Assembly: GCA_002633025.1 (NCBI GenBank)
Contig: NMRB01000110.1
Location: forward strand, 565,088 to 629,087
Length of the DNA stretch: 64,000 nt
Origin: Notospermus geniculatus
Taxonomy: Eukaryota > Nemertea > Pilidiophora > Heteronemertea > Lineidae
Reading direction: 5' to 3'
A program made the position numbers and the translations under genes. Below, one piece after another: positions 1-12,902 of this stretch. The notes beneath the pieces were generated by a model that was given only the letters and a program-made list of their open reading frames with translations, was not told where the DNA came from and ran no database searches. Numbering within the stretch: the stretch's first letter is position 1; each line of letters starts with the position of its first letter.

Positions 1-1950
<1,950 letters not shown>

Positions 1951-2223
1951 GATTTCGAAAAAAAACACGGAAATCTGACAAAGCACGTCGTTGAATTGCA
2001 TGTGGCTTTGTGCTGTATTTTAGACAAACCATGCTCTTATTACAAGTAACCAATACCAGAGCCCGATGTATTTTCTTTACTTTAATATTCTCTAATCAGT
2101 TTCATACTGTACAAAAGTACTGATAAGAAATAGGTATCATTATTTTTACCTAATGTTGTTGTTTTTTTAACTCGCTGTTTTAAAATATCAACTTCTGTCG
2201 ACGCCAATACTGCTCCACACAAT

Positions 2224-3149
2224 ACACTGTAAATCCAGGTGACGCGTTTAGCGTTTAGTTTTGTGTTTAACAAAACACAACTTAACACATTACGTGAATA
2301 TAACTGAACATATCATCAGGACAGGCGTTCTATCCGCCTAGAAACATACGTCTTGTTGCCTAAAATGCCGAAATATATCATTTGTTGCACTGTAAATCTA
2401 AAGTCTAAACATGAAACTAAACGGGAATATGCAACACTTTTTAAACATCTAAACGCGATTAGTTTTCCATTAGAAATGAACAGATGACCTAAACACTGCA
2501 TTTAGAAAACAGTAAATCTAAATGTCTTGTAAATGTCTTGTTTAACTTATAAACATCTCGTTCAGTTTCCCCTAAACACGAAACATGAAGGAATCCTGAA
2601 CATCGTGTTTAGGGCTGGTTCACGGCTCGGGTGGAATTGGTCAAATTTGTCGTTTCGCTATATCTCCCGCCGGCGAATTTTTTTCCCCCAGGATATAAAA
2701 GATATAAATCAGATGCATAAAGGTGGAATAAACTTATTCCAGGTCTAACTTCACGCTTTAACGTTCAGGAGGAAATAATACAGTAGACAGGTTTTCCGAG
2801 TTACCCATAAAGAAAAATTCCAGGCCAGGGCGTGTAGCCCCAGTGGCGTAGTGGTTAGAGCGTTGGTCCAGATTATGCATGTTGGTGGGCCCTGGATCGA
2901 ATCTGCCTGCCGGTATTATTCACTCTTTACTGCGTGCCTTTTTATACTTTTTTCCTTCATCTTCCAACGCTTTTTTGTCACTTTTTCAGTCTAAATCAGT
3001 CGGTTTAATAATTTTTTGTCGTCATGGAAACACATTAATCTATTTCGTTGGAATATGGAGAACTAAACGCGTTTAGATGTTTAAAATATGTTGCATATTC
3101 CCGTTTAGTTTCGTGTTCAGACTTTAAACACTTTAGATTTACAGTGTAG
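2224..3149. mobile_element. Inverted-repeat (MITE-like) element, possibly nested
   Basis: The arm at 2388-2457 (starting CACTGTAAATCTAAAG) is repeated in inverted orientation at 3068-3147 (ending TTTAGATTTACAGTG) with few mismatches and some small indels. The shorter outer words ACACTGTAAAT (2224) and ATTTACAGTGT (3138) suggest the true ends, with extra ACTGTAAATC modules between. No transposase reading frame lies inside, so it is non-autonomous. A tRNA-like SINE sits between the arms. Confidence 0.6.
2830..2960 (+). mobile_element. tRNA-derived SINE-like sequence
   Basis: A good RNA polymerase III box A (TGGCGTAGTGG, 2844-2854) is followed about 40 bases later by a box B-like GGATCGAATCT (2894-2904). 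The spacing is that of a tRNA gene, but the region lacks a convincing acceptor stem and has a non-tRNA 3' tail, so it reads as a SINE head rather than a functional tRNA. Confidence 0.5.
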
Positions 3150-3204
3150 AAGGGGCTGACCTACTGTAGGCCACGAATTCTCGTCAGAATCGCATAAGCA
3201 AGGC

Positions 3205-3370
3205 CAACTCCTGGGGCCGTATGCACCAAACGAAGATTATCTTGAACTCGGGTTGAGCCACAGCTTTTCCATTGTCACGTTATGGCCTGGCAAACCTGAA
3301 CAATTGAAAAGTTGTGGCTCAACCTGAGTTCAAGATAATCTTCGTTTGGTGCATACGGCCCCTGGAGTTA
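3205..3370. mobile_element. Foldback MITE, GGGGCCGTATGCA-ended
   Basis: Left arm CTGGGGCCGTATGCACC and onward through a TTCAAGATAATC-type motif is repeated inverted at 3313-3370, nearly perfectly over about 65 bases, leaving a loop of about 40 bases. The same terminal motif ends the element at 58461-58574, so this is one family. No coding capacity. Confidence 0.75.
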
Positions 3371-3554
3371 ACTTTGAGGAAAGTAAAGTGCTGACCTCAG
3401 CCGGGAACTCGAGTTTGGTTCTCCTCATTCTCGCCAGGGGAAAAGGAACGAGTAAATACCCTAAACACCATAGTTGAATACAGTACATTTATTTACATAA
3501 TGTACATAAGGTCGGAAGGAAAGCTACAGCTTCCGTCTGTCCGTAAAAATTCAC

Positions 3555-3805
3555 TAGATGATTCCCGATCTCAACGGTAGGACTAAAGGAGATCGGGATG
3601 ATTGTCATCCATTATCACGTAATCGGCCGAAAAGCAGCAGATGAAAGGCGAGTTGATTAGACTGGTTGAAAAACCATTGATTGCTCTTTTGTTGAATGAG
3701 AGTGACGACGCGTTTTACATATTCTGCTTCGGCCGATCAAGCGATAACGGATGACAGGTGCTTCCGATCTCGGTATTTAGTCTTACGGTGATATCAGGAA
3801 CTATC
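3555..3805. mobile_element. Foldback MITE with long imperfect arms
   Basis: The left half (GGACTAAAGGAGATCGGGA, then GTCATCCATTATC and AATCGGCCGAA) is matched in reverse complement by the right half (TTCGGCCGATC, GATAACGGATGAC, CCGATCTCGGTATTTAGTC). Arms are about 65-75 bases with several mismatches around a loop of roughly 100 bases. No open reading frame of note. Confidence 0.6.
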
Positions 3806-5088
3806 AGGGTTGCTGAAACCTTATTACACATAGGGACAGGCAGCTTCTGTATGCAATGCGAAAAGATGCTGACCAATTCGGACTGAGTAACGGCAAGGAA
3901 ATGTCATCCGATGGTGGAAAGTATCTCTTGTCGCCAATGTGCGACGAACCTTGTACCCCGCATTGTACCTTCGTTCATGATCAACGTGTACAGGACAGCC
4001 GGCTTTACAGTGGGCAAACATGTACATAGAACCACACACAAGTACAAACAGGTGGTTTTTTAGTGTCCCACATTGTCATTTATGAAATAAGTTGAAAAAT
4101 ACGACGGCAGTGGGAACACCTCATTCTGATTTTCAAAAATGACGGACTAAGCAGTTATCAACTTTGTCAATAGAGTTCGCAGACTGTATCAACAATTCCC
4201 GAGTCAAAAAATGTACACGTGACACGTTGGTTGCATTTATGCACAGGTCCGGGTTCGCAGTAGGCCCTAGTGGTTCTCATCTGAAGGCGATTTAACCCAT
4301 ATTGACAGATCTCCCGGCCTTGGTTCTTAACATCAACCTGTAAAAACAGACTGAAGCATTTTTGGTGGCACATAATGGTGTACACAGTGCAGGCTAATGT
4401 ACATCGCCTGTGTGACCGAGCACTATAGTGGAATCATGAACGCCTTCTACACGAAACTCGACTGAATGAAAATGCCCGGCCATTTTTCAGCATCCGGAAA
4501 TGCTTGAGAATAGATTACTATGATATATCATAAAAAATGCCTTCAATTAATCAACTTCATAACCTTTGACATGGATGTGTCCATGAGTTTCTTTATAATA
4601 GAACGTTATCAGCTCTTAAACAAATAATGATTACTACACACCGTCTTGATCAGGGGAGAAAACCCTTGATTTCGAGTGCTGTTTAGTAATCAACTGGGCC
4701 AATGATATTTCTATTTGTTATAAACTAGTTCGATTTTTGTCAACAGTTGACCGCAAAAACCTAGACTGTTGCAAGTTTCTTAAGAATCCACTCGAAAATA
4801 AGGTGATATTTTACTTTACCTGTGCCATTTAGTATGTATGACTCAGGTATGTTTGTGTGGACCGTAATTTTAACGACGAGTATTTACATGCCGTGGAATA
4901 AATAGTTATGATGTGGCGCGATTGGGCTTGGAGCGAGTAAAGAGGAGCCTGTTCATAAGATCATCCCCACCCCACGTGAGCCATCATTCCTCGAAAGCTT
5001 AATGGCCGAATTTAAAAAAAACGCTTCCATGAAAAATGGGAAAACGTCGGTAATTTGCACCAAAAAGTCGAGGAAACGTGCCAGATGA
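3806..5088. other. Intergenic, nothing recognised
   Basis: AT-rich spacer between the tubulin-side repeats and the 3' end of the growth factor gene. Only short reading frames without recognisable motifs occur; no RNA gene or clear repeat was found. Confidence 0.5.
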
Positions 5089-6217
5089 GTTATTTTACGA
5101 GAGAATACCCGAAAAGTGACGGGAGGTTAGCCGTATATTCACTGAAGATGGAGAGGAACGATGATATATACATGTAAGCCTCCGTTGTGAAATAACGCTG
5201 CGAAAAAGAACCTCAAATCGCACGCCGGTGCCTAACACGAGGTCAGACGCCATTTCTGCGGAGCTCTCGGGTTGCATGCCGTTTGAGCCTTGCTGGACGG
5301 ACACCCCCGAATATAATTTATCAGTCCCGAGGCACCGGGATTGTTTGCTATGGTTCATAGTCAATGAAATTTGATTCTTCGTAATCGTCGTCCTCCATGT
5401 CGCCGAAACCGCTGCCGCTTTCTGAGATGTCGAAGTATGAGTTTTTATCAAATTCTGACCGCGGGACCTGAGGTTGAAGCTCTTGGAAGGAGATATCCTT
5501 TTTCTTGCCCGGACAGTACCCTGACCGTACACTTCGCATGTCAAAGTTTCCATATTCGCAAAGGGGTGTTTGGCATTTTTCTTCTTTTATGCACCTACGA
5601 AAGTAAAATAAAAGTTAGGTAGCGGACCATGCATAGTCTAAGTAGAGACGAGNGTTATTTTACGAGAGAATACCCGAAAAGTGACGGGAGGTTAGCCGTA
5701 TATTCACTGAAGGTGGAGAGGAACGATGATATATACATGTAAGCCTCCGTTGTGAAATAACGCTGCGAAAAAGAACCTCAAATCGCACGCCGGTGCCTAA
5801 CACGAGGTCAGACGCCATTTCTGCGGAGCTCTCGGGTTGCATGCCGTTTGAGCCTTGGTGGACGGACACCCCCGAATATAATTTATCAGTCCCGAGGCAC
5901 CGGGATCGTTTGCTATGGTTCATAGTCAATGAAATTTGATTCTTCGTAATCGTCGTCCTCCATGTCGCCGAAACCGCTGCCGCTTTCTGAGATGTCGAAG
6001 TATGAGTTTTTATCAAATTCTGACCGCGGGACCTGAGGTTGAAGCTCTTGGAAGGAGATATCCTTTTTCTTGCCCGGACAGTACCCTGACCGTACACTTC
6101 GCATGTCAAAGTTTCCATATTGGCAAAGGGGTGTTTGGCATTTTTCTTCTTTTATGCACCTACGAAAGTAAAATAAAAGTTAGGTAGCGGACCATGGATA
6201 GTCTAAGTAGAGACGAG
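5089..6217. repeat. Near-identical 564-base direct duplication across an N (assembly joint)
   Basis: 5089-5652 and 5654-6217 are the same sequence with a handful of substitutions, abutting at the single N at 5653. Both copies hold the complete last exon of the growth factor gene. The abrupt join at an N and identity through intron, exon and 3' flank favour two overlapping contigs or haplotypes placed in series, not a tandem gene duplication. Confidence 0.85.
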
Positions 6218-9200
6218 GCAGATATTTCGGCCCACATCTTTCACAAAACACTTTAGGCCAACATAGGCGAGACAGCAATCACATTCCATCGAGTTGGTTG
6301 GTGGCTACTTACTGTAAAGGCTTTTCATCGAAGGATCTGTTGCCCACTTTGATCTCCATACACACGATGCTGTCTTTGTCACAATCACATATGCAGTGGG
6401 GCGCTCCTTTGGTCAGCATGTATGGGAAAGGGCACTCACTGCACCTGCAATGGTCAGTTAAAGCTTAGAGTAAGAATGGAAAAAGTACGCCAAAGAAATC
6501 TGCTATGTTTTTGCTTCTGGCCACAACACTGCCAAGACGCCGCCCTCAGGCCAAAATGATAACTAGGCCCTTGTCATGTGATTCGTCATGTCAGTGGTAC
6601 ATTGCATGCAAGACAACTGAGCTAAAAATTTCCAAGTAAGGGCCAAATATCGCGCTTGGTTTTCAGCGAAACTGGCATCATGACGCCTGCAAATATGATA
6701 AACCGAGCTGTTTTCGCGGGCTGGTCTTCTGGGTTACAGAGACTGCTGAAGGGATTTCAGAGAGACGAGCCGAGGCGACAGAATAGCCTACCACTAGGGT
6801 AATGCTAGAAAGTACAGTATAGGTGGGTGGGTGGAAAACATACTTGTTTTTGTTATGGGTTACTTTGTACTGACACTCGCATTCCGTGTGATTCTCGAAA
6901 TTGAAGGTATCAGTAAAGCTCTCGTATCTTGGCCGAATCAGTTGTCCCATGACCCGCTCTGTCACCTGGAAGGATAAGATGACGATGGCATGAACAGCAG
7001 AGATGCAGAGATCGTGTGAGCGGCAGGATTAATCAGAGATCGTGTGAGCGGCAGGATTAATCACAGATCTTGGCATCTATGCATATTGAGGACAGAGGGT
7101 AAGCATGGTAAGCTAGCCTTGTCAAAAAGTCTACATGTACATGAAGGTTATCTTTGTTGATTGAAGTGCACTTCCGGATGGGTAATGCGGATTCTCAAAT
7201 GATCCATTGGTATCTAGGACTGAAGCATTGTATTTCAAAACTAACAAAACATTCGAACTTACAAAAAACGATCTCGCCACACGTTCGACTCTTTTCGGCA
7301 GGCATAATTTGCTTGTGTCATGTCCACAACAGCCAGAGTCTTGCTGGCATCTGTACACCACAGTACAAGAGGGCCAAAATTTTATCTTGGTGCCCACACT
7401 GAGATTATCTTGCATATGAATGACTTTTGGTCGTGGTTGACATCTTGTAAATTCGCTGTCTTTCATCTCGTTTAGGTGTTTTACTGCTTGATCACCGTCT
7501 ACAATGATTACAGAAAGAGCAAATTCTTATCTCAATACGTGACTTAGAAGGCGTCAGACATCCATGTATACTTCATTCATAACTAAGAAGATTTTTGAGA
7601 AACCCCGGCATGTGGTAATGCACTGAAAACTGAAATCACGTCAGAAGATGTAGCAGACCAAGTCACGGACCAGCACCCAAAGCATTGTGACCTAACATGG
7701 CTGAAGTGTCACTGACATAAGCTGCGCTTCCATTACAGCTTTTAGATCCGGTCTTAATACCGGTGTCTATCCGCATCTAAAATAAGACCGGATATTTCAC
7801 GGCTTGCGCTTCGACGACTGGATTTGAGGTTAGTAAGTTCGGCTACAGATGGCGATACGTGGAGTGAACCGCGTATTGTTCTGATACTTTGAGCATGCGC
7901 AATGTCGCAAGCGATCTTAAGCCACCTGTAGCCGAACATAATACTACAAATACATGTAGACCGGGCTTATTGCCATTCCACTAGAGAAAACACCGGTGTT
8001 GATCCGCATCTAATTTAGCTTCGGAGTATATACTCGGCTATGCTATCCGAGCACTTATTTAGAACCGGACTAACACGGACATCTTGTAATGGAAGCAGAA
8101 TAAACCCGGACAAATACCGGCTTTTTCTGTAATGGCAGCAGACTATTGAAGGCTTAACTCGGACCAGCATTCCTGGACCCGTATTCATAAAGTATTTATC
8201 TTTTGTGTTGAACAAAGGATAAGTGTCACACTAAGACTTAAGTAGTTTTATCAATATAGGTCCTGTAGATTACCATTCAGTTCACACCAACATTCAGACA
8301 TCTTCATGCGCAGACAAACTATATACTAGTACATGTATATACAAAGCGGCAAATGTATTGGCTCACTAAGTGACCCTTATTTTCGTGTCAGATTTTTCGT
8401 TTCCGTGCGATTGTGGAGTCATGTTTTGTCCAATGTTATTGATCGTGGTATATATATACGGTGAATTGTATGTAGTTTTGTCTGAGGTCAACGAAATTTT
8501 GATACGTTGCATAGTTTTTGAGATATTAGGGTTTTTTGGGGCTGAAAGAGCGGATGCGTATCGTGCGTGAGGCTGGATTTCCTTCCTGGCAATGAGAAAT
8601 GAGTTGGGTCTGTGGAGGACGAAAATGGGCCGAATCTGATTTGCACGAGCGTGAGTTAATTGGGTAGAATTGTGTACGGAACTTGGCTCGAAAAATATTC
8701 AAGTGGTCATTAGTTTTTGTTNTTGCATATGAATGACTTTAGGTCGTGGTTGACATCTTGTAAATTCGCTATCTTTCATCTCGTTTAGGTGCTTTACTGC
8801 TTGATCACCGTCTACAATGATTACAAAAAGAGCAAATTCTTATCTCAATACGTGACTTAGAAGGCGTCAGACATGCATGTATACTTCATTCGCATATAAG
8901 AAGATTTTTGAGAAACCAGGTGTAAAGGGAAAGAATGTCCCCAGGAAAAACTGTCCCAGGAACAAAAGATCTTATTGTTACATTCTGATCTCTGGGGATT
9001 GGTTTTCTATAGTCATGCCGCTTATTCCGTCATTCAACAATAGAAGTGGACACTTTTTACAGGGGGACACTCTGTACCGTCACACCGGCATGTGGTAAAT
9101 GCACAAAAAACTGAAATCACGTCAGAAGATGTAGCAGACCAAGTCACGGACCAGCACCCAAAGCATTGTGACCTAACATGGCTGAAGTGTCACTGACATA

Positions 9201-10263
9201 AGCTGCGCTTCCATTGCAGCTTAGATCCGGTCTTAATAGTACCGGTGTCTATCCGGATCTAAAATAAGACCGGATATTTCACGGCTTGCGCTTCGACGAC
9301 TGGATTTGAGGTTAGTAAGTTCGGCTACAGATGGCGACACGTGGAGTGAACCGCGTATTGTTCTGATACTTTTGAGCATGCGCAATGTCGCAAGCGATCT
9401 TAAGCCACCTATAGCCGAACATAATACTACAGATACATGTAGACCGGGCTTATTGGCATTCCACTAGAGAAAACATCGGTGTTGATCCGCATCTAATTTA
9501 GCTTCGGAGTATATACTCGGCTATGCTATCCGAGCACTTATTTAGAACCGGACTAACACGGACATCTTGTAATGGAAGCAGAATAAACCCGGACAAATAC
9601 CGGCTTTTTCTGTAATGGAAGCGCAGCTATAGAAACCATGCAGTGACCGTTCGAATATGACCAATGTAATAGCAGCAGACTATTGAAGGCCTAACTCGGA
9701 CCTGCATTCCTGTAGATTAGCATTCAGTTCACACCAACATTCTATTGCCAGATCAGACATCTTCATGCGCAGACAAACTATATACAAAGCGGCAAATGTA
9801 TACGAGATTCAAATCGGTTATTTCTTGTTGACCAACGTGCCTACCTTTTATTCTATCGTATCTCCTGTCAGATGCAAAGCCATGTTCCCGGTGTGAACTG
9901 CGTTCGTCAAAAGGTATTTCTGCGGCGAGGATCTCGTCAACAACACTGTCGGATAGGTGCTTCCCGTAGAAAATCCGTAATACGTCGCGGTAGTTGTCAG
10001 CTTTCATCAGTTCCCTCTCAAACTGCTGTATCGGAACTGGTTTTATTTCAACCTGGGAAAGAAAGAAGAGAGAAGGCTTAGGCCTACATGTCGTGTGATA
10101 TTCACGTTGGTATGTCCTTGGAGCACGATTAGGCCAGAGATTGAAGATAACCACTGAAACTCACAACGCTTGCACTGTTGTTATAACTCGATGGCTGAAT
10201 GTCGTTGTTCCTCCGAAGCATGAACAACAGTCCAGTGCCGACAGCAATTAAAATCAATGTCAT
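5348..10263 (-). CDS. PDGF/VEGF-family secreted growth factor
   Basis: Predicted cystine-knot ligand for receptor tyrosine kinases. Exons in reading order: 10263-10165, 10052-9845, 7498-7263, 6965-6844, 6444-6313 and 6159-5913, or the duplicate last exon 5594-5348. All have GT..AG borders and fitting phases, giving about 347 residues. The start at 10263 is chosen because it opens a hydrophobic leader (MTLILIAVGTGLLFML); the frame is open to an earlier Met at 10359. The PDGF domain, in exons 3 and 4, shows all eight cysteines in family spacing: RCQPRP, WPSC, YRC, GCC, LC, then ECEC. Exons 5 and 6 add a Cys-rich tail with HCICDCD, resembling the CxCxC repeats C-terminal in VEGF-C/D and insect PVFs, and end in an acidic stretch (DMEDDDYEESNFIDYEP). 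Exon 2 looks like a propeptide. Which branch of PDGF/VEGF it belongs to is unresolved. Confidence 0.88.
7008..7063. repeat. 28-base tandem duplication
   Basis: The unit beginning GAGATCGTGTGAGCGGCAGG occurs twice in a row with identical sequence (starts 7008 and 7036), inside the intron between growth-factor exons 3 and 4. Confidence 0.85.
7720..8127. mobile_element. MITE, AGCTGCGCTTCCATTACAG-ended, first allelic copy (right end deleted)
   Basis: The left terminal repeat AGCTGCGCTTCCATTACAG (7720-7738) is intact. The right end stops at CTGTAATGG and runs straight into flanking CAGCAGACTATTG, so about 48 bases including most of the right terminal repeat are missing compared with 9201-9628. 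The interior matches that copy. Confidence 0.65.
8175..8263. mobile_element. Short foldback MITE present in one allele only
   Basis: The ends GGACCCGTATTCATAAAG and, inverted, GGACCTATATTGATAAAA pair with each other. The homologous site in the second segment (TCCTG at 9708-9712) lacks the insert, while TCCTG stands on both sides of it here (8171-8175, 8261-8265). The ends resemble the GGGGCCGTATGCATAAA family seen at 58461. Confidence 0.7.
9201..9628. mobile_element. MITE, AGCTGCGCTTCCATTGCAG-ended, second allelic copy (complete)
   Basis: Terminal inverted repeats AGCTGCGCTTCCATTGCAG (9201-9219) and CTGTAATGGAAGCGCAGCT (9610-9628) bracket about 390 bases with no coding capacity. ATA-like bases flank both ends, consistent with a TA-type target. 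It lies in the intron between growth-factor exons 2 and 3. Confidence 0.7.
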
Positions 10264-10359
10264 GGGTTGATTATATCTTGCAAAGTTGTGACATCGAAAC
10301 GAAAATGGTTTGTACTCCTCTAATAATCCGGACGCTCCATGCTGAAGTTTTAGCTGCAT

Positions 10360-11182
10360 TTCCTTCTAGGAAAGCACCGGTGATTATTGAAACACTTATC
10401 AAGTTTCTACGTCGCCTGATAGAGGACGACACCGCAATTTAAAATCGACCAAACAAAATATACCAACGAAGAGTTCTGATCAAACGGAATTGATGTGAAA
10501 AGTGAAAGTAAACTTCAGCTACGCACACCTTTCAATATAATTCACAGGTTGTTTGACAAGAGTTTACAAAGGCAGTGACAGCTCCTCAAAATATGAGTGT
10601 CTGCTCTCCAGCAATGTACCTTGACCTCGTCTGTCAGTTCTGCAGTTTGACACCGATGTACCCGACCTCGTGGGTAATCGACTTCTAATACTTTGTTTGT
10701 TATTGAAGCACTTTTCAAAGTGCTCCATGTCGGGAAGAAAAGTTGTATATGCTTATCTTGGACGGCCACTGTGCAGGACCACTAACATTACACAGTATCG
10801 TTTCCTTGGAAAATAAATTGACTGACTGTCAGAACTGTATTGTACATGTACATATGACAGTTATTTTGGAAATAGTTCAAACAAAACAGTTGAAGCTTGG
10901 AGGAATTATAATTCCCCCAAGGACCTCCAAAGAGAACTGTTTTCTCCGTTTTGCCAGTAATGTATTGATTTTATTTCCGAAAATTAAGTTTTACAAATAT
11001 AACTTAAAAAGGGCCAAAGCCGAGGCATTTGTGGCCCTTTGACAACTAAAATTAAAAGTTGAAAAGATGGCGGAATATTTAAAACAATGGAAGGAAGAAA
11101 CAACTAAGAAATTGTGAACTGGATGGCAGTAACCCGTCATATAAATGACTGTGATATTCAAGATGAAATGGCCAGGGCCATT
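10360..11182. other. Upstream region of the growth factor gene, nothing recognised
   Basis: Would hold the promoter and 5' UTR of the minus-strand growth factor gene. I see no clear TATA box or other dated element, and the short frames here have no recognisable motif. Confidence 0.4.
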
Positions 11183-12096
11183 GTGCTCACCTCTGTGACA
11201 GAGTATGAAGTGTGGGTAGCCTGGTGATACACTGAATGGTGAAGGATTAGTGCAGAAACATCGTAACATTTACTACCGATGAGATATGGCCAAAGTAAAT
11301 TTTTCAAGATGGCCGCCTGGCAGCCATGTTGAAGTCCAATCGAACGGAAATTTGGCATAAGTAGACGGTACCAAGACACATATTTAGGCACGGTTAAAGC
11401 ATCCTAGCTCCCACTATTTATGAGGTGTGGGTCAAAGTCCATTTTTCAAGATGGCTCCCTGGCGGCCATATTTGACGTCGAATCTGACTGAAATTTACCA
11501 TATATTTATACGGTACCTAGATACATATTTTGGCAACGTTAAAACATCCTATCTACTCCTATTTATAAAATGTGGGTCAAAGTCCATTTTTCAAGATGGC
11601 TTCCTGGCGGCCATATTTGAAGTCCAATCGGGTTGAAATTTGGTGCATTCGTGCAGGGTGCCTAGATATATCTTCACACCACATCACAACACTCTATGTC
11701 AAATAGCAATGAAATGTGCCACCAAACAGTGAATTTTGAACTTTGACCTCTGTGACCTTGAAAAGTAGGTCAAATCAAAACCCCGGGATTTATGTGATGA
11801 AGTCTCATCAGATGAACCCACCATAAAAGTTTCGTGGTTCTAGCTAAGCGCGTTCAGGAGATACGGCCGAAAGAAGGTTTTCACAAAGCGCCCCCTACAG
11901 GCCAGAGTGTACAAGCAGCAGCGCTAAGTTTCGGTCCAGAGATAGTTTTTACCATAGGGTACCTGTACACCAAATTTCAAGTTTGTAACCCAAGCGTTTT
12001 AGAAACGTGCCACCCCTGTTAACGACGACGGACGACAGACGACGACGGCCGACGGACGACACACCATGGGAGAAGCTCACCTCACAGAGGTGAGCT
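11183..12096. mobile_element. Non-autonomous repeat with GCTCACCTCTGTGA ends and internal triplication
   Basis: The inverted ends GCTCACCTCTGTGA (11185) and TCACAGAGGTGAGC (12082) enclose about 900 bases. Inside are three tandem copies of a unit of about 145 bases marked by TTTTTCAAGATGGC (starts 11300, 11442, 11587). These are followed by a tail with a GACCTTGAAAAGTAGGTCAA-type segment and a simple run of GACGACGG near 12020-12060. The right end is itself a short palindrome. The layout resembles a repeat class I recall as common in marine invertebrates ending AGGTGAGCTAA; that link is from memory. Confidence 0.65.
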
Positions 12097-12100
12097 AATA

Positions 12101-12537
12101 GGGAGGTTCCGCAAAGCTCCGAATTCCGAATGCCGAAACGATTTCAGGCCTGCGTGACGTTACGTCATGACGTCGTGTCTTCGTCGAAAATCTGCGGTGG
12201 TCCGAATTTTGGCCTTGTAAACGATGTGACAACCTCTCTTTAACACCACGTCATTATCTTACACTGACATTTTAAGCATTTATTTTATCGCTAAAGTGTG
12301 CCAGATATATCCAATTGTCACCTCTATGCTCAGAAAAGCCCAAGAAAACATTTCCTGTAAATGAAAATTATCAATTCGGAATTCGTAAACCACCTACGGA
12401 GATTTGCGGCCATCCTCGTCAAGACGCAACGAATTTGCACGGCGTCACGAATGTGATGCAACGTCATACGTCGAAACGATGACGTCATAATCAAAGATAT
12501 TCGTAATTCGGAATTCGGAGACGTTGCGGAACCTCAC
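12101..12537. mobile_element. MITE, GAGGTTCCGCAA...TCCGAATTCCGAAT ends
   Basis: Left GGAGGTTCCGCAAAGCTCC then GAATTCCGAAT is mirrored by the right end (AATTCGGAATTCGGAG, then TTGCGGAACCTC). The interior of about 350 bases is rich in ACGTCA-like words and has no reading frame worth naming. It directly abuts the preceding element, so one may have inserted beside or into the other. Confidence 0.7.
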
Positions 12538-12559
12538 TAATAACGATAACGATAACGAT

Positions 12560-12700
12560 TTTGCCAGTCTGAACATACGTGCTGCTGATCTTGTGGAAAA
12601 CCCACAGATACAACATCTCACCGCACTGAACTGGGTGATAAAAAACCTCCAGGAAGAGTTGCAGTCTGCTCCCACACAGGAAGTAATCATGGTCAATTAA
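12560..12700 (+). CDS. Possible terminal coding exon, unidentified
   Basis: After an acceptor-like TTTTGCCAG, one frame runs about 46 codons to TAA with protein-like composition (pieces such as NIRAADLVENPQIQHL and NWVIKNLQEELQSAP). It looks amphipathic-helical, but I recognise no family and no upstream exon was found; repeats occupy the 1.3 kb before it. It may be an exon relic. Confidence 0.2.
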   Translation, partial: FASLNIRAADLVENPQIQHLTALNWVIKNLQEELQSAPTQEVIMVN

Positions 12701-12796
12701 GAGATATTTAAACCACAATTAACGTACCTAGTGCTAAGAGCCTCATGGGCAGTCTGACAAAAGTAGGTGAAAGTTGACTTTGAAGTGGTTTTTGAT

Positions 12797-12902
12797 TTAT
12801 AGATCCTTTCCTTTTCTTTCGAAGATTTTGTCATCCAGGAAGTAGTCAAAAGGAATTCTCGACTGTATGTTTGCTTCGAGCGCCCCGAAAAGATCCAATC
12901 CA
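12797..12902 (-). CDS. Possible terminal coding exon, unidentified
   Basis: After an acceptor-like TTTATCTAAG, one minus-strand frame encodes a coding-like 34-residue end including LFGALEANIQSRIPFDYFLD and KIFERKGKDL, then TAA. Its stop lies 97 bases from the stop of the plus-strand candidate, tail to tail. No matching upstream exon was recognised, so this remains a guess. Confidence 0.2.

Larger units (their letters stand above)
7411..9804. repeat. Duplicated haplotype segment across the N at 8722
   Basis: 7411-8358 and 8723-9804 are homologous over most of their length and are separated by the N at 8722; 8359-8721 is found only once. The second copy starts inside growth-factor exon 3, so it carries a 5'-only fragment of that exon (8723-8809). 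The copies differ by substitutions plus large indels: about 170 bases extra at 8917-9085, 48 bases extra near 9620-9667, and a foldback element only in the first copy. This pattern fits two alleles strung together. Confidence 0.8.

Noticed and set aside
2844-2904. Functional tRNA gene
   Set aside because: Box A and box B are present but the cloverleaf stems do not form convincingly; better explained as a SINE head.
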